From Pandoraea iniqua (lineage in GTDB: Bacteria > Pseudomonadota > Gammaproteobacteria > Burkholderiales > Burkholderiaceae), in the NCBI RefSeq assembly GCF_902459685.1, contig NZ_CABPSF010000008.1, positions 186,001-250,000 on the forward strand: a stretch of DNA of 64,000 nt, written 5' to 3'. The translations under genes were made by a program, and so were the position numbers. Of this stretch, positions 35,203 through 44,076 are shown one piece after another (positions within the stretch are counted from its first letter, which is position 1; each line of letters begins with the position of its first letter). Under the pieces are notes generated by a model that was not told the DNA's origin, made no database searches, and was given only the letters and a program-made list of their open reading frames with translations.

Positions 35203-36536
35203 TGTTCTTGCGTCTCGTCTATGGTGCGTTGTGGTGGATCGTAGCGCCGCTCGCGGTGATTCGCCTGTGGTGGCGCGGCCGGTTCGAACCGGGCTATCGC
35301 CGTCACATTGGTGAGCGTTTCGGTTTCTACGATGCGGCGCCGTACACCGGCCGCCCGCTCATCTGGGTGCATGCCGTCTCCGTTGGCGAGACGCGTGCCG
35401 CACAGCCGCTCATCGAGGCTTTGCTCGAACAATATCCGTCGCACGGCATCTTGCTCACGCACATGACGCCCACCGGCCGTGCCACGGGCGAAAGCCTGTT
35501 CGGCGATCGCGTGTTGCGTTGTTATCTGCCGTACGACATGGTCGGACCGATCCGGCGTTTCCTGAAGCAGTGGCGCCCGAGTGTCGGTGTGGTGATGGAG
35601 ACCGAAGTCTGGCCGAACCTGATCTTCACGTGCCGCGAACAGAGTGTGCCGCTGGTGCTCGTCAATGCGCGCATGTCTGCGCGTTCATTCAAGCGGGCGG
35701 CCAAGTTTGGCGAAGCGGCCCGGCCGGTGTTCGGTGGTTTCACGCGCGTGCTTGCGCAGAGCGATGCCGACGCCGAGCGCTTGCGCATGTTGGGTGCGCA
35801 TGACGTCGACGTGCTGGGCAATCTCAAGTTCGACATGACGGCACCGCCCGCACTCGTTGCGCTGGGCAAAGTGTGGCGCGAGCGTTTCGGCAATCGGAAA
35901 GTGTGGCTGGCCGCCAGCACACGCGATGGTGAGGAAGCGCAGGTATTGCAGGCGAGGGCCATGTTGGCGGCAGCGTCGGACGAAGGGCGCCGTGCGTTGT
36001 TGGTACTGGTGCCGAGGCATCCGCAGCGATTCGACGAAGTCGCGGCGATGTTGGAGAAGTTCAGACTCAACTACGTGCGTCGCAGCGCCTGGCCTGACGA
36101 TGGCACGTTGTTACCTGCCGACGTCGAAGTGGTCTTGGGCGACTCGATGGGCGAGATGCCGGCGTATTTTTCGGCGGCGGACATCGCCTTCATCGGTGGA
36201 AGTTTGCTGCCGTTGGGTGGCCAGAATCTGATTGAAGCGTGTGCCGCGGGCACCCCGGTGATCTTTGGTCCGCACATGTTCAACTTCACGCAGGCGAGCG
36301 AAAACGCGTTGGCGGCGGGTGCTGCGCGACGGGTGAGCGATGCGGGCGAGTTGGCGGCGTCGTTGGCGGACTTGTTGGTTAACGACGATCGTCGATTGGC
36401 GATGCGTACGGCGGCGACGTTATTTGCCAAGCAGCATCAGGGCGCGACCCGGCGCACCGTGGGCGCACTGGGCCGTTGGCTGGGCGAAGAAACGACGGTA
36501 GAGCAAGTCGTGAAAGCCGCACCGAGCGCGACTTGA
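35202..36536 (+). CDS. waaA: 3-deoxy-D-manno-octulosonic acid (Kdo) transferase
   Basis: A 444-residue GT30 enzyme that adds Kdo to lipid A precursor. It has an N-terminal membrane anchor (LVYGALWWIVAPLAVI). Family marks are WVHAVSVGETRAAQPLIEAL, THMTPTGRATGESLFGD, VVMETEVWPNLI, LVNARMSARSFK and GGSLLPLGGQNLIEACA. ATG 35202 overlaps the kdoO stop (TGATG). A long inverted repeat lies after the stop. Confidence 0.95.
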   Translation: MFLRLVYGALWWIVAPLAVIRLWWRGRFEPGYRRHIGERFGFYDAAPYTGRPLIWVHAVSVGETRAAQPLIEALLEQYPSHGILLTHMTPTGRATGESLFGDRVLRCYLPYDMVGPIRRFLKQWRPSVGVVMETEVWPNLIFTCREQSVPLVLVNARMSARSFKRAAKFGEAARPVFGGFTRVLAQSDADAERLRMLGAHDVDVLGNLKFDMTAPPALVALGKVWRERFGNRKVWLAASTRDGEEAQVLQARAMLAAASDEGRRALLVLVPRHPQRFDEVAAMLEKFRLNYVRRSAWPDDGTLLPADVEVVLGDSMGEMPAYFSAADIAFIGGSLLPLGGQNLIEACAAGTPVIFGPHMFNFTQASENALAAGAARRVSDAGELAASLADLLVNDDRRLAMRTAATLFAKQHQGATRRTVGALGRWLGEETTVEQVVKAAPSAT

Positions 36537-36582
36537 GCTGATCGGTTTCGTGGGCGGACAGGCGATGTGGGAGGGGATGGAT

Positions 36583-36637
36583 CGGGGCCCCTTCCCGAGG
36601 CGAGTTGAACTTGTCTGAGCAGCGGGAAGGGGCCCCG
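36583..36637. repeat. Long perfect hairpin between waaA and tolC
   Basis: CGGGGCCCCTTCCCG (36583-36597) and CGGGAAGGGGCCCCG (36623-36637) are perfect inverted copies of 15 bases, separated by 25 bases. Each arm also holds the self-complementary GGGGCCCC. No T run follows on either side. Placement between two convergent genes suggests a bidirectional terminator or mRNA-end stabiliser. Confidence 0.7.
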
Positions 36638-36683
36638 GTCCGTCCCGGAGGACAGACTGGGCGCACCCATCAGCCTTAGCGCC

Positions 36684-38198
36684 TTAGCGTCGCAATGGCG
36701 CCGTAGTCCCCGGCCGCACACCTTTTTCGGGCAACCCCGCCCCAGCGTTCTTCGGCGCGGCTTCGCGAACACCAGCCATCGCGGCTGACGCGTCAGGATT
36801 TTCCGTCAGCAGCGCGTTGAGCAGTTGCAGATCCGTATCGACCAGCGTAGCCGCGCTGGCCTTCAACTGAAGGCTTGAGAGCAGCGTGCTGTAGCGTGCC
36901 TTGGCGAGATCGCGGCGTGTCGTGAAGAGTTTGTCTTCCGCGTTGAGCACGTCGGCGTTGATGCGGATGCCGACCTGATAGCCCAGCTTGTTCGACGCGA
37001 CCGACGATTGCGCCGATTGCTCTGCGGCTTCAAGCGCTTTCACCTGAGCCAGTCCGCTGGAAACCCCGAGATATGAGGTACGCGCACTCAGCACGGCGAG
37101 CCGGCGTGCGTCGTCGAGATCGCTCATCGCCTTGTCTTCCAGCGCGAGTGTCTGGCGGAGTTTGCTCTGCACCGAGCCGCCCGAGAAGATCGGAATGCTG
37201 ATCTGAATACCGATCTGTCCGGCCGAGCTGGGCCCTGAGCCTTGGCTGGTCGGACTCGACATCGCCGACGACAGCAGGCTGTTCGCGTTACCGACGTTCG
37301 AGTGCGCCCCACTGGCGATCAGATCGATCGAAGGCATATAGCCCGACTTCGCTTTCGACGTTTCGCGTCGCGCCGTCTCCAGCGTCAGTGTTTGCAACTG
37401 CACGCCGTAGTTCGCTTGTTCCGCTTGTGCGACCCAGTCCGCCACATTGTTCGGCTGCGGCGAAGGCAGCGTCGAGCCAGCGCGCAGCGTCGCGAGCGAG
37501 CCGACCGGGTGGCCGACGATGCGCGCAAATGCAGCGCGGCGCACATCGAGCGTATTCTGCGCGGCAATTTCCTGCGCCGTGGCCTGATCGAAACTGGCCT
37601 GCGCTTCATTCGCGTCGACGATCGTCGCGTTCCCGACTTCGAAATTGCGCTTCGCGGCGGCGAGTTGTTCGGCAATCGCCTGCTTGTGCGTACCGGCCAG
37701 CGCGAGGTCGTCCTGCGCCGCGAGCACATCGAAATAGGCCCCGGCCACACGCAGAATCAGATCCTGCTCCGCTTGCGCGAACGAGGCTTCGGCGGCGGCG
37801 ACCGTCAGCTTGCCTTGCTGATACGTCTGCCAGCTATCCCAATGGAAGATCGGTTGCGTGAGCGCGAGGCTGTAACCGCCGCTGCCGAACGTGTTCGAAA
37901 TATTGCCCGAGCCGTAGTGCGTATTCACGCTGCTCCAGCGCGCGGTCACTTGCGGCAGCAGGGCGGCGCGGGCTTGCGGAAGGGCTTCGACATTCGCGAG
38001 ATAGGCCGAGCGGGCGCTGGCGATCAGCGCGTCGCGGGTCTGGGCTTCCCCATAAAGCTGGAGAAGATCGGTAGCACCGGCGGGCGCTGCGAGCGCGAAG
38101 CACATCGTCGCGAGGACGACGGGCATCGCAGACGCTGCGCGCAGGGCAGGCGCACGCTTGGCCGCGCGCGGGAGCGCGGCGAGCCTCGAGGGGCGCAT
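36684..38198 (-). CDS. tolC: TolC-family outer membrane efflux/secretion channel
   Basis: A 504-residue outer-membrane channel protein of type I secretion and RND efflux systems. A signal peptide covers about residues 22-42, ending near APAGA/TDLLQ. Two repeats of the OEP fold follow: ARAALLPQVTARWSSV and SLALTQPIFHWDSW in the first, and KSGYMPSIDLIASG and IQISIPIFSGGSVQSKLRQT in the second. GIRINADVLNAEDKLFTTRR near the end is typical of true TolC. The final 40 residues are a polar tail. It follows the rhodanese gene by nine bases. No inner-membrane pump or adaptor gene is next to it. Confidence 0.92.
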   Translation of the reverse strand: MRPSRLAALPRAAKRAPALRAASAMPVVLATMCFALAAPAGATDLLQLYGEAQTRDALIASARSAYLANVEALPQARAALLPQVTARWSSVNTHYGSGNISNTFGSGGYSLALTQPIFHWDSWQTYQQGKLTVAAAEASFAQAEQDLILRVAGAYFDVLAAQDDLALAGTHKQAIAEQLAAAKRNFEVGNATIVDANEAQASFDQATAQEIAAQNTLDVRRAAFARIVGHPVGSLATLRAGSTLPSPQPNNVADWVAQAEQANYGVQLQTLTLETARRETSKAKSGYMPSIDLIASGAHSNVGNANSLLSSAMSSPTSQGSGPSSAGQIGIQISIPIFSGGSVQSKLRQTLALEDKAMSDLDDARRLAVLSARTSYLGVSSGLAQVKALEAAEQSAQSSVASNKLGYQVGIRINADVLNAEDKLFTTRRDLAKARYSTLLSSLQLKASAATLVDTDLQLLNALLTENPDASAAMAGVREAAPKNAGAGLPEKGVRPGTTAPLRR

Positions 38199-38207
38199 GG
38201 CCCTGAC

Positions 38208-38531
38208 TCAGTAAGTCGGCATCGACGGGTCGACCTGGCGAGCCCAGGCATCGATACCACCGTCGAGATTGAAAAGCTGGGTAAAACCTTGTTGTTCCAG
38301 AAACATCGCTGCACGGGCGCTGCGCATGCCGTGATGGCAAATGCACACGATGGGCGCGTCGGCGTCGAGTTCGTTCAGGCGGGCAGGCACGTCGCCGAGC
38401 GGCACGTTCTTGCTCTGCGCAATGTGGCAGGTCTGCACTTCCCAATCCTCACGCACATCCAGAAGCGTGGGTTGGCCGCGGTCCCCATCCGCCAGCCACT
38501 GGGCTAATTGCGCCGGTGTAATGTTTTGCAT
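38208..38531 (-). CDS. Rhodanese-like sulfurtransferase
   Basis: A single-domain rhodanese of 107 residues, GlpE-like, that could pass sulfane sulfur to cyanide or other thiols. The active-site loop is CHHGMRSA, with the catalytic Cys in VCICHHG. LLDVREDWEVQTCHI is the usual domain opening and FNLDGGIDAW the usual end. ATG 38531 starts the conserved region. It lies between pcm and tolC on the same strand and is probably co-transcribed with tolC. Confidence 0.92.
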   Translation of the reverse strand: MQNITPAQLAQWLADGDRGQPTLLDVREDWEVQTCHIAQSKNVPLGDVPARLNELDADAPIVCICHHGMRSARAAMFLEQQGFTQLFNLDGGIDAWARQVDPSMPTY

Positions 38532-38652
38532 GATCAACGTGTGTCGTATAGATGGCGGCCAGTCCTCGTTCATCCCCCGTGGGACTGGTCCGCACACGGC
38601 AATCCGGGCGCACCGCCGTCAGCTGGCGGCGGTACACACCCGGGCGCCGGGC

Positions 38653-39321
38653 TCAGAACTTGAAGCTCGACGGTTGCGGCGCGACCAGATAGGCCACTTG
38701 CGTCTCGAACAGGTTTTCGGTGCGGTACTCGTTTTCCGACAGGCGCGTGATCAGTTGCGCTTCCATCACCGGCGAGCCGCCCACGAAGGCTGCCAGACGG
38801 CCGCCCACCTTGAGCTGTGCGAGGAAGGCCTGCGGCAGTTCTGCCAGCGCGCCCGAGATCGCGATCACGTCGTACGGGGCGGCGGCGCTCCAGCCTTGCG
38901 CGCCGTCGGCGTTCACGACTTCCACGTTCGTCACGCCGTTCGCGCGCAGCGTCTGCTGGGCGGTCTGGGCGAGGTAGGCGTCGAATTCCACCGTGGTCAC
39001 GTGATGCGCGTTATACGCGAGCAGCGCGGCCATATAGCCCGAACCCGTACCGATTTCCAGCACGTTCTCGTTCTTCTTCGGCGCGAGCGCTTGCAGAATG
39101 CGCGCTTCGACACGCGGTTCCAGCATGAACTGGCTGTCGTTGCTGATCGCGGCGCCCTTGAGCGGGATCTTGACGTCGGTGAAAGCGAGGTTGCGGTAGG
39201 GCGCCGGCACGAAGTCTTCGCGCTTGACCACCGTCAACAGATTGAGCACCTGCTGATCGAGCACATCCCAAGGGCGGATCTGCTGCTCGATCATGTTAAA
39301 GCGGGCCTGTTCGTAATTCAT
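38653..39321 (-). CDS. pcm: Protein-L-isoaspartate O-methyltransferase family protein
   Basis: A 222-residue SAM-dependent methyltransferase. The SAM site is VLEIGTGSGYMAALLA. The opening NMIEQQIRPWDVLDQQVLN and the region PLKGAAISNDSQFMLEPRVE place it in the Pcm-like group found upstream of tolC in Burkholderiales. In classical Pcm the substrate loop reads like TISQP; here the place has ISNDSQF, so isoaspartate repair is not certain. ATG 39321 is chosen over 39351 by similarity. Confidence 0.8.
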   Translation of the reverse strand: MNYEQARFNMIEQQIRPWDVLDQQVLNLLTVVKREDFVPAPYRNLAFTDVKIPLKGAAISNDSQFMLEPRVEARILQALAPKKNENVLEIGTGSGYMAALLAYNAHHVTTVEFDAYLAQTAQQTLRANGVTNVEVVNADGAQGWSAAAPYDVIAISGALAELPQAFLAQLKVGGRLAAFVGGSPVMEAQLITRLSENEYRTENLFETQVAYLVAPQPSSFKF

Positions 39322-39400
39322 TTCGATTACCGTGGGATTGTAGGCAAACACAACCGCGCATTTTACCAGTTCCGGGCGACGGTCATGATGACGCGTGAAC

Positions 39401-40054
39401 TTATGGGGTGGGAAGGGTCACCCGATGCAGATATGCCGCACACATCGTGGCGATCTGATCGGCAATGTGCGCGGCGAGCTGGCCGCAGGTCGTGCCCGCC
39501 GGCGTGCGGTTCTCCAGAATCGCTTTGATCGGCCCCGTCATCGAATTCAGAAACACGAATGCGACCGTGCTCGTATCGTCGAAACGCCCGTCCTGCGCGG
39601 TATCCAGCATGGCGACGACCGCCGCATGCATGCGCTGGCTCGCCCCCGCAAACACCTCCCGGCCATCCAGATCTTCCGACAGACGATAGAGCGCCTGCGC
39701 CTCCTCGATATCCGTCATCTTCGCGCCGACGTACGCGTCGGCCAGCGCCCGGGCCATCGCCTCGAGCGGCAGACCGTGCGAATCGAGACACGTCTTTTCC
39801 ACCGTGCAGACGATGCGATCGATATGCCGCTCCAGCACGGCATAAAGCAGCACCTGTTTGTTCTGAAAATATTGATAGAGGGTGCCGACCGACACCCCGG
39901 CGCGCTCCGCCACCCGGGTGGTGGTGAGCTGGCGCCCGCCATCGAGCAGCAAAACCTGAAGGGCGGCCTCGAAAATCGCGTCGATCGTGACACGCGAACG
40001 GGCCTGCTGCGGCGATTTACGGGGCCCTGAGGCCCCTCGGATGTCCGGTTTCAT
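39401..40054 (-). CDS. TetR-family transcriptional regulator
   Basis: A 217-residue repressor. The N-terminal helix-turn-helix domain reads RSRVTIDAIFEAALQVLLLD, then TTTRVAERAGVSVGTLYQYF and NKQVLLYAVLE. The ligand-binding C-terminal domain is not diagnostic. It is transcribed away from the short-chain dehydrogenase gene, and a short inverted repeat lies between them, so it probably controls that gene and itself. The stop lies 79 bases before pcm. Confidence 0.9.
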   Translation of the reverse strand: MKPDIRGASGPRKSPQQARSRVTIDAIFEAALQVLLLDGGRQLTTTRVAERAGVSVGTLYQYFQNKQVLLYAVLERHIDRIVCTVEKTCLDSHGLPLEAMARALADAYVGAKMTDIEEAQALYRLSEDLDGREVFAGASQRMHAAVVAMLDTAQDGRFDDTSTVAFVFLNSMTGPIKAILENRTPAGTTCGQLAAHIADQIATMCAAYLHRVTLPTP

Positions 40055-40070
40055 ATGCGAATAGAAAATC

Positions 40071-40084
40071 TGAAGGATTCTTCA
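40071..40084. promoter_or_regulatory. Candidate TetR operator
   Basis: TGAAG (40071-40075) and CTTCA (40080-40084) form an inverted repeat with a 4-base centre, 17 bases before the tetR start, in the 108-base divergent region. It is short, so the assignment is tentative. Confidence 0.4.
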
Positions 40085-40162
40085 TAAACTCGATGCTAAC
40101 AAATTTGCGCGGCTTTGCATGCAGTTCAGCGCAGAACAACAGGCATGACGACGGGAGCAGTG

Positions 40163-40936
40163 ATGAAACGGGACGCAATCGACAACGCAGTGCGAGCGGA
40201 CGCCGAACGCCATCTGGGACGGGTGGCACTGGTGACGGGCGCAACCAAGGGAATTGGGCAGGAAGTGGCACGCTCGCTCGCGGAGGCGGGCATGACGGTG
40301 GTGGTGGGGGCCCGCGACGAGGCAAGAGGTGAAGAGGTGGTGGCGCCGCTGCGCAAGGCGGGTTTTCAGGCCGAGACGCTGGTGATCGACCTGCTCAAGC
40401 CGGAGACGCTGCACGCGGCGGCCTACCGGATCGGGCGCTATCACGGGCGGCTGGACGTGCTGGTGAACAACGCGGGCATTACCGATCCGCGCGACGACAC
40501 CCCCGAGCGGGCGTCCATCGAGGCAGTCGAGCGGATATTCGCGACCAACTTCTTCGGCACCTTGCGGGTGACGCAAGCCATGTTGCCGTGGCTGTCGCGC
40601 TCGGATGCCGCGCGTATCGTCAACGTGTCGAGCGGTCTGGGCTCGCTCGCCTACAACGGCGACCCGGCGTGGGAGCATGCCGCGTTCAAGCTGATCGGCT
40701 ACAACGCTTCCAAGGCGGCGCTCAACATGCTGACGGTGCAGCTCTCGCACACCTTGCGCGAGACGGCGATCACCGTGAATTCGGTCGACCCGGGCTACAC
40801 GGCCACCGATCTGAACGGCAAGCGGGGCACGCAGAGCGTGGAAGACGGTGCGCGCAGCGTGGTGATGCTGGCGCTGGGCGAGCGCGGGGCGGTCAACGGC
40901 GGCTTCTTTAACGTGGCAGGCGCGTTGCCGTGGTGA
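40163..40936 (+). CDS. Short-chain dehydrogenase/reductase (classical SDR)
   Basis: A 257-residue NAD(P)-dependent oxidoreductase. The cofactor site is VTGATKGIGQEVARSLAEAG, the structural motif is LVNNAGITDP and the catalytic site is YNASKAALNML with Ser in NVSSGLGS. ARDEARG after the second strand suggests NADPH preference. It resembles plant carbonyl-reductase-like SDRs. ATG 40163 has GGGAG upstream. It diverges from a TetR gene that likely represses it. The substrate is unknown. Confidence 0.92.
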   Translation: MKRDAIDNAVRADAERHLGRVALVTGATKGIGQEVARSLAEAGMTVVVGARDEARGEEVVAPLRKAGFQAETLVIDLLKPETLHAAAYRIGRYHGRLDVLVNNAGITDPRDDTPERASIEAVERIFATNFFGTLRVTQAMLPWLSRSDAARIVNVSSGLGSLAYNGDPAWEHAAFKLIGYNASKAALNMLTVQLSHTLRETAITVNSVDPGYTATDLNGKRGTQSVEDGARSVVMLALGERGAVNGGFFNVAGALPW

Positions 40937-41030
40937 TCAGGTGAAGGGGGAGGGCAGGTTGTGCTCGCGGTAAAATGCGCAGCCTGCTAATCCGGTGACA
41001 CCTCCGCCACCGGCCCCGACCGATCGTTTC

Positions 41031-41291
41031 ATGAACTGCCGACCTCATTGCGCGGCTTGTTGTATCGCGCCTTCCATCTCGTCGCCGATTCCCGGCATGC
41101 CGCACGGCAAGCCGGCGAACACGCGTTGCGTGCAACTCGACGAGGCCGACCGCTGCCAGATCTTCGGCAGCCCGCTGCGCCCGGCCGTGTGCGGCTCGTT
41201 GCAGCCTTCCGTGGAAATGTGCGGCGACGACCGTGAACAGGCCGTGCGCTGGCTCTCCGAGCTCGAAGCGCTGACTGCGCCGGTGCGGTAA
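41031..41291 (+). CDS. YkgJ-family cysteine-cluster protein
   Basis: An 86-residue small protein with a metal-binding cysteine cluster: C3, C7, C10 and C11 in [14 protein letters not shown], then [24 protein letters not shown] and MCGDD. The pattern fits the YkgJ (CxxxCxxCC) zinc- or iron-chelating family. ATG 41031 is chosen because the family begins with these cysteines; GTG 40995 would add 12 residues. A TAAAAT sequence about 60 bases upstream may be its -10 box. Confidence 0.88.
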   Translation: MNCRPHCAACCIAPSISSPIPGMPHGKPANTRCVQLDEADRCQIFGSPLRPAVCGSLQPSVEMCGDDREQAVRWLSELEALTAPVR

Positions 41292-41425
41292 CCGGCGGAT
41301 CGCGCCGCCACATCAAACGTCATCCAGCACGGCGCTACGCCAATAGGCGCAGGGTAGTTCGGCGTCATGGGCGAATGCTATAGTCGCGCGTGTCGGGCGC
41401 TGGGCGCCCTGTAGTGGAATGAGAC

Positions 41426-42064
41426 ATGGCGCGTCACACGCATCCGGACCGGCAACATCATCAGCAGTGCGAGGCATTGGACACACGCGATGTGCACGAA
41501 GCGACGAACCCTTCGCGTCGTCGCTGGCTGACCCTCACTGGCGCATCGGCACTTGCTGCCGGGCTTGCCGCTTGTGCCGGTTTGCCGTTCGGCAACGACT
41601 ACACGTTTTCAGAAAGCCAATTGCAGCGCGCGTTGGAGCGCAAGTTTCCGTTCGACCGCCGCGTGCTGGCCGTGCTCGACGTGAACCTGTCGCACCCGCG
41701 TCTCACGCTGCTGCCGGACCGTAACCGGCTGGCGGTGGCTGTCGACGCCACCGTGACGCATCCGCTTGGCGGCGCACCGCTCACCGGCACGCTGGCCATC
41801 GACAGTGCGCTGGCCTACGACCCGGCCACGCTGTCCGTGGTGCTGCGCGACCCAGAAGTCGAAACGTTCACGATCGATGGCCTGCCCGAGCGCTGGTCTC
41901 GCCAGCTCAACGCTGCTGGCGCATTGCTCGCCACCCAGTTGTTGCAGGGCGCCCCGATCTACACGTTCAAGCCCGAGCAACTGAACATTGGCGGCGTGGC
42001 ACGGCAACCCGGCCAGATCACGGTGCTTTCGCACGGTGTGAACGTCAAATTCGATTCGCGCTAA
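41426..42064 (+). CDS. DUF1439 lipoprotein
   Basis: A 212-residue predicted lipoprotein of the DUF1439 family, function unknown (YceB-like). The lipobox is GLAAC, with Cys50 as the lipidated residue. It is preceded by SRRRWLTLTGASALAAG, which looks like a twin-arginine signal, so Tat export is possible. The mature part has the SMP-like two-layer pattern FSESQLQRALERKFPFDRR and GTLAIDSALAYDPA. It lies 98 bases before uppP. Confidence 0.85.
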   Translation: MARHTHPDRQHHQQCEALDTRDVHEATNPSRRRWLTLTGASALAAGLAACAGLPFGNDYTFSESQLQRALERKFPFDRRVLAVLDVNLSHPRLTLLPDRNRLAVAVDATVTHPLGGAPLTGTLAIDSALAYDPATLSVVLRDPEVETFTIDGLPERWSRQLNAAGALLATQLLQGAPIYTFKPEQLNIGGVARQPGQITVLSHGVNVKFDSR

Positions 42065-42162
42065 TCCGTTGATCAATTAATCCGTTAATCCGGCGGCAAC
42101 GCTCGCCGGCTCACGAATCTCCCGATTTCACCCTTTCAAGACACTTATCAGGAAACCATTGC

Positions 42163-43005
42163 ATGGACTTGTTGCTGGCGCTTAAGGCGATCATTCTCGG
42201 TGTGGTCGAAGGTCTGACCGAATTCCTCCCGATCTCATCGACCGGTCACCTGATTCTGGCCGGCAGTCTGCTCAACTTTAACGACGACAAAGGCAAGGTC
42301 TTCGAGATCGTGATTCAGTTCGGCGCGATTCTGGCCGTGTGCTGGGAATTCCGCGTGAAGATTGCGCGCGTCGTGGCCGGACTGGGCAGCGATGCTACGT
42401 CGCGCCGCTTCGCCATCAACGTGATCGTCGCCTGCCTGCCGGCCATCGTGCTGGGGCTGCTGCTCGGCAAGCACATCAAGGCGATGCTGTTCAATCCGAC
42501 GGTGGTGGCTACGGCGTTCATCGTGGGTGGCGTGATCATTCTGCTGGTCGAGCGGCATAACCGCCGTAATGTCGAAGCCGGTCAATTGCCGCGTGTGAAC
42601 TCCATCGACGATTTGTCGCTGGCCGACGCCCTGAAGGTCGGTTTTGCGCAGTGCCTCGCGCTCGTGCCCGGCACGTCGCGCTCGGGCGCCACGATCATCG
42701 GCGGGATGATGTTCGGGCTGGAGCGCAAGGTGGCGACCGAGTTCTCGTTCTTCCTCGCGATTCCGATCCTGTTTGGCGCAACGATCTACGAACTGTATAA
42801 ATCGCGTTCGATTCTGTCGGTGGACGACGTCGGTATGTTCAGTATCGGCTTCGTGGCGGCGTTCATCAGCGCCTTCATTTGCGTGCGCTGGCTGCTGCGC
42901 TACATCGCGTCGCACGACTTCACGGCGTTCGCGTGGTACCGCATCGTGTTCGGTCTGGTGGTGCTGGCGACCGGTTACAGCGGGCTGGTGGTCTGGGCCG
43001 ACTAA
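42163..43005 (+). CDS. uppP: Undecaprenyl-diphosphatase
   Basis: A 280-residue inner-membrane enzyme (BacA family) that recycles undecaprenyl diphosphate to the carrier monophosphate and gives bacitracin tolerance. The catalytic signatures are [20 protein letters not shown] and [20 protein letters not shown]. Eight hydrophobic helices are visible. A terminator follows. It supports peptidoglycan and the glycan pathways elsewhere in this window. Confidence 0.97.
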   Translation: MDLLLALKAIILGVVEGLTEFLPISSTGHLILAGSLLNFNDDKGKVFEIVIQFGAILAVCWEFRVKIARVVAGLGSDATSRRFAINVIVACLPAIVLGLLLGKHIKAMLFNPTVVATAFIVGGVIILLVERHNRRNVEAGQLPRVNSIDDLSLADALKVGFAQCLALVPGTSRSGATIIGGMMFGLERKVATEFSFFLAIPILFGATIYELYKSRSILSVDDVGMFSIGFVAAFISAFICVRWLLRYIASHDFTAFAWYRIVFGLVVLATGYSGLVVWAD

Positions 43006-43026
43006 GCATCACGGATTGACGCAATG

Positions 43027-43055
43027 AAAAAAGGGCACGTCGCGGTGCCCTTTTT
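43027..43055. terminator. Terminator between uppP and trmB
   Basis: AAGGGCAC (43031-43038) pairs with GTGCCCTT (43045-43052) around GTCGCG. A run of A before it and of T after it lets it work for both convergent genes. Confidence 0.9.
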
Positions 43056-43084
43056 CGTATACCTCAGCCTTTCAATCGCGCCGT

Positions 43085-43885
43085 TCAGCCGCGCTTCTTA
43101 AAGACCAGATCCCACACGCCGTGACCGAGGCGCAGGCCACGGTTTTCGAACTTCGTCACCGGACGGTAATCGGGACGCGGCGCATAGTCGGCGGCCGTGT
43201 TCTCGAGCGTCGGCTCGGCGCCCAGCACTTCGAGCATCTGTTCGGCGTATTCCTGCCAGTCGGTCGCGCAGTGCAGATAACCGCCCGGCTTCAGGCGCGA
43301 GGCGAGCAGCGCGACAAACGGCGGCTGGAGCAGGCGGCGCTTGTGGTGACGCTTCTTGTGCCACGGGTCCGGGAAGAACACGTGAACGCCGTCGAGCGAC
43401 GCTTCCGGCAGCATGTGCTGAACCACTTCCACCGCGTCGTGCTGGATGATGCGCACGTTCGACAGCGGCGTAGTCCCGATGAGCTTGAGCAAAGCGCCCA
43501 CGCCCGGTTCGTGCACTTCCACGCCGAGGAAGTCGTCGTCAGGACGCACCTTGGCGATATGCGCGGTGCCGTCACCCATGCCGAAACCGATTTCGAGAAT
43601 GCGCGGGGCGTTCGGGCGCTCGAAGGCGGCTGGCCAGTCGAGCGTTTCGGGCGCGTAGGGCACGAGAAACTTCGGGCCAAGCGTATCGAACGCGCGCTTT
43701 TGCGCTTCCGAGCTGCGACCGGCACGGCGCACGAAGCTGCGGATGCGGCGCGGGTGCGCAACGCCGTCCGGGCCGACCTGTGCGTCGTCGTCTTGCGCGT
43801 CAGAGGTATTCGGCGCGTCGAGGTCGGCGTCGTCGTCGTGGGCCGGTTGCGCGTCGTCAGCCGGCGGTTGTCCGTGGTTCGTCAT
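43085..43885 (-). CDS. trmB: tRNA (guanine-N7-)-methyltransferase
   Basis: A 266-residue SAM enzyme that makes m7G46 in tRNA. The SAM motif is [36 protein letters not shown] and [19 protein letters not shown] (the substrate loop) are diagnostic. The catalytic domain starts near residue 50; the first 45 residues are an Asp/Ala-rich extension. ATG 43885 is chosen. It lies 191 bases after the DUF2894 gene on the same strand. Confidence 0.96.
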   Translation of the reverse strand: MTNHGQPPADDAQPAHDDDADLDAPNTSDAQDDDAQVGPDGVAHPRRIRSFVRRAGRSSEAQKRAFDTLGPKFLVPYAPETLDWPAAFERPNAPRILEIGFGMGDGTAHIAKVRPDDDFLGVEVHEPGVGALLKLIGTTPLSNVRIIQHDAVEVVQHMLPEASLDGVHVFFPDPWHKKRHHKRRLLQPPFVALLASRLKPGGYLHCATDWQEYAEQMLEVLGAEPTLENTAADYAPRPDYRPVTKFENRGLRLGHGVWDLVFKKRG

Positions 43886-44076
43886 GGAAGCAGAAAGCCG
43901 TCGGGGGCGACGGCTTGTCGAGGAAGTGCTGCGGCGGGCGGCGCGCTTGGCAGTGAAGCCTGCGTTGGCGCCCAACACGATGATTTTTCAAAGGATTTTC
44001 CCGCGCTTTGGCAGCGGGAACGAGCGCGATTATCGCCCGGAACGGTCTTGACTGGCAAGTTGGGCCCCGGTACCGC

